Assembly (NCBI RefSeq): GCF_000315625.1
Contig: NW_005434353.1
Coordinates: forward strand, 1-20,383
From: Guillardia theta CCMP2712
Lineage: Eukaryota > Cryptophyceae > Pyrenomonadales > Geminigeraceae
Direction of reading: 5' to 3'
Length of the DNA: 20,383 nt
The notes below the pieces were generated by a model. It saw only the letters and a program-made list of their open reading frames with translations, ran no database searches and was not told the DNA's origin. This document shows, piece by piece, positions 1 to 7,731 of the stretch (position 1 is the stretch's first letter; each line of letters begins with the position of its first letter). The translations under genes were made by a program, and so were the position numbers.

Positions 1-152
1 TCCTTCCCCCCCAGTCGCCGCTTGTCTTCCCTCCATGACCATGAGCTGCGCCTGCCTCCTTGATGCTAGGCTTGTTTTCCTTCCCTGCCGCCTGTGCTCC
101 ATAGGTGGCTTGCCCCTGTGCCGCGCCTGCCCCCTCACCTGCCCCCATCGGA

Positions 153-2519
153 CTAGGTCGACTCGCTTCCCCTTCTTGCCGTCCATAGCATGTGTTGCAC
201 CTCCAGCAGTTGCTTGATTGCTGCTGTCTTGATGCTTTCCCATTCCGTGTCATCCACCCTTAGCCTCCTGAAATTCTCATGCCATTCCCTCTCCATGATC
301 GATCCTTTCACTCCTGCTATGAATGTTGCTTGTTCAACTTCATGGTCAGGGAGCAGAGCTATGATTTCTGCTCGTAGATCGGCATATTTCTCTTCTTTTT
401 CCTGAAATTTCTTCTTCAGGCATTCCAGGCTTGTGTGTTCGACTCCGTCATATTCCGATGTCCTTGCGAATTCAATGATGACGATGCGTTTGATGTTTGT
501 AAAGTAGCAGCAACCGTCTGGTATCCATTGTCCTTCTTGGTGCATTGAAGTCCCCATCGCTTCCATCACGATGCGCATTGGAGTTTCCCACCATGTAGTG
601 ACCTGTAGCCTTTGTTTCCTCCAACTCTGCTGCAGTCTTACCTTGATCTTCTTCATGACTTGATTGTGTGCTTGTTGGATCATTGCTTGAAACTGCCGAC
701 ATGCCAGCTGAATATGCCCCCAGGTTTCTTCTCGGTCTGGACAGTGGGGGCAGCATGGTGAGTTAGTCTTCCCCCATTGAAAGAGCTTCTTCCTCGTCGG
801 TACTGAGAAGGTGATTGCTTGAATTGCTGTTCGTGTGAATGAACCTTGGCATACTCTAAACGCCTTCGCGAGTAGGTTTCTGCCCACATGTACTTCAAGC
901 ATGAATTTCTCCGTCAAGGTGAGGTCTCCCGCTCGAATCCTCGCAGTCATTGCCTGTTGTCGAATTATATAGTCCCACTTCTTCAATCTATCCATTCCTG
1001 ATGTAGGACTGTCTTCTCCTGCGATGGTGAACTCCATTGCGCTGTCATAAATCGCTTTCTCCCATCCCGAGGCAAATGTTTGTTTTGCTTGTTTGGCCAT
1101 CTCCTTTGCCTGTTGGATGTGTCGGTCAGATTCTTTTGCTAATTGAAGTCGGATCTTGATTCCTCTCCCCTCGAGTTTCTTCATGCAAGTGAGTAATCGA
1201 TCATGTAGGTCCTCCAGCAGTTCATCTTCGTATCGCATGGTATCAATGCGTAATGTATTCGTGATGAAGCGGTGAAAGCGGGTGGACTGATACATGATTG
1301 TGACTTGATTTCCCCTCTTGATTTGTATCCCTTCCTCGAGGATATGTTGGAACAGTAAGCCAATTGCAATTGTATTCGCTCGAATGATGCTGCATTTCCC
1401 ATTGATTTTCATCCCTCCTCCTGCTGCCGTCGCTTGTTGCTGGAGAACATACCCTATTCGCATGGTTCTATTTTTTCTGCTCTGTGTGACGTCTCCTTCA
1501 ATAGCTGCTGTGAAATGCCTTCCGCCTTGGTGATCGCTGCGCGGCTGGATCTGACCCCTTCGTTGGTTACACATCTCCTCATACGTTGGGAGGATGTTGT
1601 CATGAAGCTGAGCTCTGGGGTATGTTGGGAATGTGTGCTTGACGAGTATCCATAGCTCCTCTAACGTTTTCATCAGGCAACGATTCCCTGTTCCCCAAAA
1701 GTTTGCTGCGTATGCTATCTGAGCGCCTTTCGGGATCCGGCTGATAATTTCGAAGCCTTCTGGTATCTCATCAATGTTATTCTTCCATCCTATCAGAATG
1801 ACATGTATTGTGTTTTGCAGGATGTGCTCGCGAAATCTCTGTTGTTTATCTATCCAAACCACCACTCGTTGCAGTTCCTTTGCTCTCTTGTTGCTCAGAG
1901 CCTGGGGATGTGTGTGTAGTGTCGGCCAGTTACGAAATGTACTGATGTCACAATCTGTGATCTCTGCTAGGTGTTGTAAAAACTCGTATGCCAATGGTTG
2001 TGTTGTTTCTTGGCGAACCTCTGATACTACCTCTTCGAGTTGTTGCCACCATGCTGTAGCTTCTGTTTCGCCGTCGTCCAACATATTGACTATTTCCAGC
2101 AACAGATGGATACTTTGATTGCATTCTCTTCGGTGATTCCCGTCTTCTTCTTCCTTTGTTGCAGATGTGAAGGGAGCCGAGTCCAGCGACGCTTCCACCC
2201 ATTCTATTGGTGGGTCCGAGGTTGTGTTTACTCCTGTGTGGGGCGGCTCAAAGATAGCGATGTCTCCATGAACTTTGAAAGGTATGCGCCCTGAAGTGTA
2301 GCAAAATCTTTCTCGCTGATTCTTGTCGTCTCCATAGTAAGTAGCGTCATGTTGGAGGAGCTCCCTCAAAATCTCCCGGGTATGAGCCCTCCTATTTGTT
2401 TCCTCTCTCCCTTGGTCCGGTCTGGCTAGTTTCGTGGGTGGCAGGAGCTCGTGTGGGCTAGCCTCCCTTTTTCCTTTCCTTCTCTTAACCTTCTTTGCAG
2501 TGAACGGCTGTACATTGAA
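153..2519 (-). CDS. ORF2 C-terminal part: degenerate RNase H-like region, CCHC zinc knuckle, restriction-like endonuclease motif
   Basis: This is the C-terminal third of the element 1 polyprotein, separated from the rest by the RT inversion. The frame is open from 2543 to the TAG at 153-155. The upstream in-frame TTG at 2369 is not a credible start, and none is needed if this is a piece of a larger ORF. The first ~25 codons are Lys/Arg-rich. At about 1380-1530 a stretch resembles RNase H (AIEGDV, then IIRANTIAI, then TIMYQS), but Asn and Gln sit where the second and third acidic residues are expected. At 699-752 there is a C-x2-C-x8-H-x4-C knuckle. Beyond it, WIPDG and IIEFAR (Asp 516-518, Glu 471-473) form PD-x14-E, followed by a Lys-rich helix and KYADLR. 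A CCHC knuckle followed by PD-x12-14-D/E is the signature of R2-type restriction-like endonuclease. The role would be target DNA cleavage during integration. RLE assignment is likely; RNase H activity is doubtful. Confidence 0.75.
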   Translation of the reverse strand, partial: FNVQPFTAKKVKRRKGKREASPHELLPPTKLARPDQGREETNRRAHTREILRELLQHDATYYGDDKNQRERFCYTSGRIPFKVHGDIAIFEPPHTGVNTTSDPPIEWVEASLDSAPFTSATKEEEDGNHRRECNQSIHLLLEIVNMLDDGETEATAWWQQLEEVVSEVRQETTQPLAYEFLQHLAEITDCDISTFRNWPTLHTHPQALSNKRAKELQRVVVWIDKQQRFREHILQNTIHVILIGWKNNIDEIPEGFEIISRIPKGAQIAYAANFWGTGNRCLMKTLEELWILVKHTFPTYPRAQLHDNILPTYEEMCNQRRGQIQPRSDHQGGRHFTAAIEGDVTQSRKNRTMRIGYVLQQQATAAGGGMKINGKCSIIRANTIAIGLLFQHILEEGIQIKRGNQVTIMYQSTRFHRFITNTLRIDTMRYEDELLEDLHDRLLTCMKKLEGRGIKIRLQLAKESDRHIQQAKEMAKQAKQTFASGWEKAIYDSAMEFTIAGEDSPTSGMDRLKKWDYIIRQQAMTARIRAGDLTLTEKFMLEVHVGRNLLAKAFRVCQGSFTRTAIQAITFSVPTRKKLFQWGKTNSPCCPHCPDREETWGHIQLACRQFQAMIQQAHNQVMKKIKVRLQQSWRKQRLQVTTWWETPMRIVMEAMGTSMHQEGQWIPDGCCYFTNIKRIVIIEFARTSEYDGVEHTSLECLKKKFQEKEEKYADLRAEIIALLPDHEVEQATFIAGVKGSIMEREWHENFRRLRVDDTEWESIKTAAIKQLLEVQHMLWTARRGSEST

Positions 2520-2602
2520 CGGAACATGCGCACGGGCTGAATGTCAAACAAAGGGAAGAATGATTCCGCTGTACGACAAACGTCAGGAAAACAAAGAACC
2601 AA
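2520..2602 (+). repeat. Left arm of the 83-bp inverted repeat around the RT module
   Basis: This segment is the reverse complement of 4381-4463 with one mismatch in 83 bases. Read rightward it encodes GTCARAECQTKGRMIPLYDK, in the same frame as the RT that follows. Confidence 0.95.
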
Positions 2603-4350
2603 AGATCCTCTTCTTCTGCAAAAGCTGTCAATTATTCACTTCCATCAAACCACCGGACTTCGACCCCCCAGATCAAATCAATCAATATCAGACCAGGGAG
2701 ATAGAAATAGCATACCCGCTGGAGCCAGGAGAGATTCAGGTCTGGATCCAAAGACTATCCAACCGCAAGGCAGCAGGCATGGATTTGATCTCAAATGAGA
2801 TCCTGAAAGCTCTACCTGATAGCGCAAAGGAGGAGATAGGGGAAGTAATCAGCAAAGCTTTGACAGGAGACAAAAAGATGTTGAATATGCTGGCAAGGGT
2901 CAGGCTCTTACCAAAAAATGAGCTCTGTCACGTCCTGGAGAACCAACGACCTATATGCGTCCTCTCCTCGGTGACGCGGATCTTCCAGGCGGTCATAGCG
3001 CACAGACTCGCGAAAGCAGCTGAAAAACATAAGCTGCTGACGAACAACCAGGAAGGTTTCAGACCAGAGGGAGGGACGATCCGGCAGGGCCATCGTCTAC
3101 TCAACATCATCGAGGAGGCTCAGAGCAATCAACACACCCTCATCCTGTTATACCTTGACTTTGCAAACTTTTTTAACAACGTGGCAGTCGAATCCATCGC
3201 AAAAATCATGGAAGTATATGGCTTCCATCAGCGTGATGTAGACGTGGTAATCAGCGGCAGCAAAGGGATAGCACTGCAGATTCAAACAGAGAGGTTCGAA
3301 ACGGCAGCCATCCCGCTTCTCAGGGGATTACCTCAAGGCAGTCCTGCAAGTCCTCCCAAAACAAATCTACTGCTTAGCATCCTGTCCAGACAACTCGATC
3401 AACAACAAGACGAGATTGCAACTCAGCATCCCAACAACCTGTCATTCGCAGATGACCTTGTACTGATAGCCAACTCAGTGAGGGAAATGAAAACACTAGT
3501 TCAAGTGGTAGAGCGATTCTGTAGATGGAGTGGATTAGAACTGAACACGAAGAAATCTGAAATCACCAGCTTTGATTATCGGCTCAAGAGGGAGATCCCG
3601 GGGACGCAAAACATCAAGTTCTTCGACAAGGAGTTTGTGAACCTACCACCGACGAAATGGTTCAAATATCTAGGGATTCGAATCAGCTTGTGGCGATCAG
3701 GAGGAAGAGGCAACAAGGCGCACACCTGCCCCTTCACGTGGGGAGAGAAGGAGCATATCTTCGAAAAGACCAGGGAACTGACAAACCTGATTGAATCATC
3801 GGCCTACTCTGCAGCCCAGAAATACTACCTAGTCAAAGTAGGTATCGTGAATATCTTTCGATACTCGGCGGTACTCGTTAGCTGGACGTGGAAAGATTTA
3901 CAAACCTTGGATAACCTCTGGACCAGAGCGTTCAAACGAGCTATGGGATTGAGTAAGAGCACAAGCAATGCGATTTTTCGCCTACCTTGGGACAGTGGAG
4001 GCCTCCAACTCCCCCATCCAGCACCCATCTTGGGAAGGGCGGCGATTCGGTATCTAGAGAAAGAAACGAATAAGAAATGCAGGGTGGATGATGATATCAA
4101 AAGCAGTTTGATACACAAACTAACATCATGGTGCAACCAATGGGGGTGCCAAACAATAAGCCAAGTACAACGAGAAATCAGATCGGGCAGACGGGGCCCA
4201 GAACGACTCGCAATATGGGTAGCGGAGAAAATGCAGACAACTATCAGCTGGGAAATGATTGAAAGCAAGAAGAACAATCCCTGCGTACATCTCCTGCTCG
4301 GCAAGGCTGGGAGAGCTTTGCTAAGGCATGGAGAAAATTACCCCAAGTAG
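2520..4350 (+). CDS. Reverse transcriptase module of ORF2, inverted relative to the rest of element 1
   Basis: Non-LTR reverse transcriptase, which would copy element RNA by target-primed synthesis. All core motifs are intact: a pre-motif RKAAGMDLISNEILK, motif A LYLDFANFF (catalytic Asp 3157-3159), motif B LRGLPQGSPASP (about 3325-3357), motif C FADDLVLIA (Asp-Asp 3451-3456), and motif D WSGLELNTKKSEI. The frame is open upstream to a GTG at 2434, but 2434-2519 is antisense to the neighbouring ORF and is not real coding. The first in-frame ATG is at 2560, inside the inverted arm. The neighbours on both sides run on the - strand, and in APE-RT-RNaseH elements the RT belongs exactly between them. 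Near the 3' end another frame reads AWRKLPQVGYYYLTSILP (about 4325-4379), which looks more protein-like than the in-frame tail ending at TAG 4348-4350, so a frameshift near 4300 is possible. RT identity is certain; expression in this orientation is doubtful. Confidence 0.9.
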
Positions 4351-4357
4351 GCTATTA

Positions 4358-7300
4358 CTACCTAACAAGTATCTTACCTGTTGGTTCTTTGTTTTCCTGA
4401 CGTCTGTCGTACAGCGGAATCATTCTTCCCTTTGTTTGACATTCAGCCCGTGCGCATGTTCCGCACGATATCTGCAAGTGAACGTCATCTGGGCAAAACT
4501 CGGTCAAGAGCAGGCAGGAACAGGGAAGCAATCTCATGGGGAGGAATTGCTCGATGTTTTTGTATCCTACTAAGCGCCACCCTCCTGGCTGCCCCCGGGT
4601 GATCAGTCCTCGGATGATGGGTACGATTGCGTGTGCAGGCGCCAGAGTTATGTACATCTTTTGTGGTGCCTGGTTTCTCGCCCCGAGAGTCTCGACGTGT
4701 AGCATGGTTTGATGTCTTGCATTCCAAAAGGTTTTGCTTGATTCTTTGGAGCTGCTTTGTAAGAATGTTTCGATTAACGGGTTCAGTTCTTGAAGATATG
4801 CTGTCTCCGGCTGTTGCAGCGCTGGCTGGAGATCCCTCCATGACGTAAGTTCGATTGTATTTGGGTGGCACTTCTCTGACAGTTGACTCAGCATTGGGGC
4901 TTTGGGCTTAAAGTCTGACTTCTTGCCCATTGCGTTTTGAGACTCTTTACTCCCTATCGTCCCCAAGCGTCTTCTTCGTTCGTCGCATGTTTTCAGAAAT
5001 ATCTCTTGGTCCTGTGCTGCGCAGATCTCTTTGAATTTGGTCATTGTCTCTCTTATTTCTGCGTGTAAGCTTGACTCCTTGTGTGCCCGATCAATAAAGT
5101 CGGGAATTTCTGATGCGCTTCTCAGATCCCTTTGAAGCTGCTTGAGTTTCCGTTTCAGATCCATCTGAATCTTAGATGCATGTCGTTTACCGCCTGAGCC
5201 TCGTAGGGGGATTTCCTTGGTGGGGAGGGCTGTTGTTATCAGTTCGAGAATGTCCAAGTCTTGGTGTAGGGCTTTTGCCGCTGTTATCTTCTCATCCAGT
5301 GCTATTGCCCATTCTACACCTAATCTTCCTGATAACTTGTCCATCTCGACCACCCTTTTCTTTCGTCGAGGAATTGCTTCTCGATCTCTCCTTTGCGGGA
5401 GAATTTCAATCTTTGGGATGGCTTGCTCCCCCTCAGCATCGAGCGAGCTCACATTCACTACGAGTGCTCTGTGGTCGACGGCAGCTCCTATGATGCAGTC
5501 TTCTGCGGTCTGCGATATCAGGCTTACTGTGCGAGATGGATGATGGAAAGCAAAGATATGATCCAGTTTCGCTTGGTGGTGACCCTGCTTGTACCATGTG
5601 GAGAAGGTGAAGTGTGTGCTGCTTCTGCACATCTTCTCGCAGGTGACTGTCTGGACTCGCCCAAGCTCATTTAAGACTTGCTCCATTTTCTCATCTGCAC
5701 GGTGTACACTCGAATTGCTTCCGTATCCTATTCTCATGGGGATCTCTGGATGTTGTCGAGATGCATTGAAGTCGCCTCCGATGATGATGAGCTTGATGTT
5801 TGGGTCTGGCTTGAGCATCTGGCTTAGCGCCTTCCACATGCTGTCTTGTTCCCCCTCCTCCGTCGCCACTGGCATATGGATGTTACACAAAAGTATGTTT
5901 TCTTTTTTTCGTGAGATCTGTAAAACTTGTATTTTTTGTCTGTGTGCCCCCTCCAATGCTGTACCATTTGGCGAGGAGGGGGGGCGCGGGAGAAGGTCAG
6001 CATGCGCCAGTATCACAAGGCGTAGATCACTCTTACCCTTTCTCCCAAACCCTGTACCCTTGGTCATAAACATTCGGTAACATCCCCATTCTTTCTTGAT
6101 CATCATTCGGAGATCTGTTTCCTTTTTCTTACCACGCCCCACCCTGACTTCCTGCAACATGACAATAGATGGATGATACTTCTCAATCAAATATGCCAGG
6201 ATGTGTTTCAGCACGAATTGACTGCATCCATTGATATTTTGAGAGATGATGTTGCCTGGAGCGTTGTCCTTCTTGTGGGTTTCCACCCATGCTGAGTGCA
6301 CTGACCTATCGGTGGTAGCCTCGTGTGCGTTGCTGCTTGCTGTTAGGATTTGCTCCTCCGCCTCCGATGCCCATTGAAAGTGGGACGCGTACCTCTCTTG
6401 CATCTTCGTTGGGGCTGATGGCTCCTCCTCCCCCCTAGTCTCCTTGTCGTGCTTCGAGTTTGTCTCTGCGTGCATGTCTGGTGGGGGGGAAGGTGGCTGG
6501 AGTGGAGAGACGGGGCATGGGGCGGGAGGTGGTGGAGGGGGGTATGGCAGGATGTCCCCCTGTGCTGACCTGTCTGGTATTTGCAGGGCCGCTCCGTCTT
6601 TCCATCTCTCCTCTAGCCATGCATCTTCGGCTACCTGGGTCATCTGAAGCTCGCCTGCGCGTTTTTGGCCATTCTCTCGCCTTTCCATCTGGTTAGGTCT
6701 ACGTTCCATGGTGAGCTTTGCTGCTTGCCATTCCTTGTAGCCTGTTTCTTGCGCGTGTTGTAACGCTCTGCAGATGCATTGGATCGTTTCTCGCATGTGA
6801 ACTTGTTCTAGACCCCCTCCCCAGAGCCCATCCAGCAGCAGGTGCCTTGTTCTCACGAGCCATTGTTGGTGTGGCGGGACGCCTTGTTGCCTACCTATGT
6901 TGAAGATATCGTGTTGTTGCGTCTGCTTTCGTGTCTTTGCGATCAGCAGCAGATGCAGTAGTACAAAAATTCCGCAGTTGTAGCCGTCCGTTTGTTGCAG
7001 TCCCGTTGACACACATGCCCTCCATGCCTTGTCGTCTTGTTCTTGTTGGTCGCTAATTGCCTCGGTGATGATCGTCGCCACGAGTGATGCTAGGTCCATT
7101 CGCTGTGCGCCCCCCAATTGAAACTGTGCATCCCTTTGACTTCTGACTGTCCCCAGGTCTCTCTCCCCGGCCGTGTTGAGCGAGTCGACGATGTGTATTC
7201 TTTTTGTGTTGACATCTGCCACGATTAGGATCCAATGATTGCCGTTTTCTACGCATGGGAATAATAATGGTTGAGCTGCTCCGGCTAACAGTCGCTTTGC

Positions 7301-7729
7301 TCTCCTTGCCCTTCCCTCCTGATCTCTCAAACCCGCTACTATTCTCGGGAGAACAATGGTCCCTCTCTGCAGCCCAAATTGGTTTCTAGTTTGCTCGCTG
7401 GCATACCTCGTGCCTTGGAGCCATGCTATTTGAAATCTGTCTTCCGCTGGTTCTAAATTTCGGTTTACCTCAACGATTAAAGCCTCCATAACGTCCTCAG
7501 AGAGAAATCCATCTTCTCCTGAGTTGAGCAGCGCCGCTGCTCCGTACTCTCTATTGTTTTCCCGTAGACTCCAGGGGATCTCCCCTATCAAGTCGAATGT
7601 TTGTATTTTTCTGTTTTTTGGATTCTTTTTGTCATTCTTTTTCTCACCTTCTTGTCTCTTTCTGCTTGATTCCACCACGCCCTGGTGCCCACTGTCCCAC
7701 CTGCCCTCTCCTCCTCCTCCTGCTTCCAT
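4358..7729 (-). CDS. ORF2 N-terminal part: Ulp1-type cysteine protease plus APE-type endonuclease
   Basis: The ORF has 1123 codons and starts at an ATG whose A is the last base of the ORF1 stop. A basic Lys/Arg-rich stretch at residues 23-41 may be a nuclear localisation signal. Residues about 75-265 match the Ulp1/C48 fold, with NHWILIV (His165), HIVDSL (Asp182) and LQQTDGYNCGIF (Gln246, Cys252), giving the full His-Asp-Gln-Cys set with Gln and Cys six residues apart. Residues 395-417 are a proline-rich linker. Residues about 492-760 are an APE/exonuclease III-type endonuclease: SQNING (Asn498), MLQEVR (Glu527), NIHMP (His618), IGGDFNAS (Asp653, Asn655), KLDHIF (Asp723) and VDHRALV (Asp752, His753), all present. 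The protease may mature the polyprotein or act on SUMO-like host proteins; this is inference. The APE would nick the target. A coiled, charged region follows, ending at the inversion arm. The last ~35 residues are arm and junction sequence, not native protein. Confidence 0.9.
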   Translation of the reverse strand: MEAGGGGEGRWDSGHQGVVESSRKRQEGEKKNDKKNPKNRKIQTFDLIGEIPWSLRENNREYGAAALLNSGEDGFLSEDVMEALIVEVNRNLEPAEDRFQIAWLQGTRYASEQTRNQFGLQRGTIVLPRIVAGLRDQEGRARRAKRLLAGAAQPLLFPCVENGNHWILIVADVNTKRIHIVDSLNTAGERDLGTVRSQRDAQFQLGGAQRMDLASLVATIITEAISDQQEQDDKAWRACVSTGLQQTDGYNCGIFVLLHLLLIAKTRKQTQQHDIFNIGRQQGVPPHQQWLVRTRHLLLDGLWGGGLEQVHMRETIQCICRALQHAQETGYKEWQAAKLTMERRPNQMERRENGQKRAGELQMTQVAEDAWLEERWKDGAALQIPDRSAQGDILPYPPPPPPAPCPVSPLQPPSPPPDMHAETNSKHDKETRGEEEPSAPTKMQERYASHFQWASEAEEQILTASSNAHEATTDRSVHSAWVETHKKDNAPGNIISQNINGCSQFVLKHILAYLIEKYHPSIVMLQEVRVGRGKKKETDLRMMIKKEWGCYRMFMTKGTGFGRKGKSDLRLVILAHADLLPRPPSSPNGTALEGAHRQKIQVLQISRKKENILLCNIHMPVATEEGEQDSMWKALSQMLKPDPNIKLIIIGGDFNASRQHPEIPMRIGYGSNSSVHRADEKMEQVLNELGRVQTVTCEKMCRSSTHFTFSTWYKQGHHQAKLDHIFAFHHPSRTVSLISQTAEDCIIGAAVDHRALVVNVSSLDAEGEQAIPKIEILPQRRDREAIPRRKKRVVEMDKLSGRLGVEWAIALDEKITAAKALHQDLDILELITTALPTKEIPLRGSGGKRHASKIQMDLKRKLKQLQRDLRSASEIPDFIDRAHKESSLHAEIRETMTKFKEICAAQDQEIFLKTCDERRRRLGTIGSKESQNAMGKKSDFKPKAPMLSQLSEKCHPNTIELTSWRDLQPALQQPETAYLQELNPLIETFLQSSSKESSKTFWNARHQTMLHVETLGARNQAPQKMYITLAPAHAIVPIIRGLITRGQPGGWRLVGYKNIEQFLPMRLLPCSCLLLTEFCPDDVHLQISCGTCARAECQTKGRMIPLYDRRQENKEPTGKILVR
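4381..4463 (-). repeat. Right arm of the 83-bp inverted repeat around the RT module
   Basis: This is the inverted partner of 2520-2602. Read on the - strand it encodes GTCARAECQTKGRMIPLYDR, in frame with the protease-APE ORF. That ORF then runs into 8 non-homologous residues and a stop. Flipping the segment between the arms would put the APE and RT parts in one continuous frame. Confidence 0.95.
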
Positions 7730-7731
7730 TA
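7727..7731 (-). promoter_or_regulatory. TAATG stop/start overlap joining ORF1 and ORF2
   Basis: On the - strand the ORF1 stop TAA (7731-7729) shares its last A with the ORF2 start ATG (7729-7727). Termination-reinitiation through UAAUG is established for the Bombyx telomeric retrotransposon SART1. The same mechanism here is inferred from the identical arrangement. Confidence 0.7.

Noticed and set aside
1774-2294. Cys/Ser-rich + strand ORFs at the left end
   Set aside because: They are antisense to the ORF2 C-terminal part and have no recognisable motif.
2460-2500. Pyrimidine tract plus TTCTTTGCAG on the + strand, like a 3' splice site before the RT
   Set aside because: It is explained by Lys/Arg codons of the - strand ORF (KKVKRRKGKRE), and no matching donor was found.
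4373-4380. CAG|GTAAG on the - strand just after the APE ORF arm, like a 5' splice site
   Set aside because: It lies at the inversion boundary and no acceptor leading to a sensible continuation was seen.
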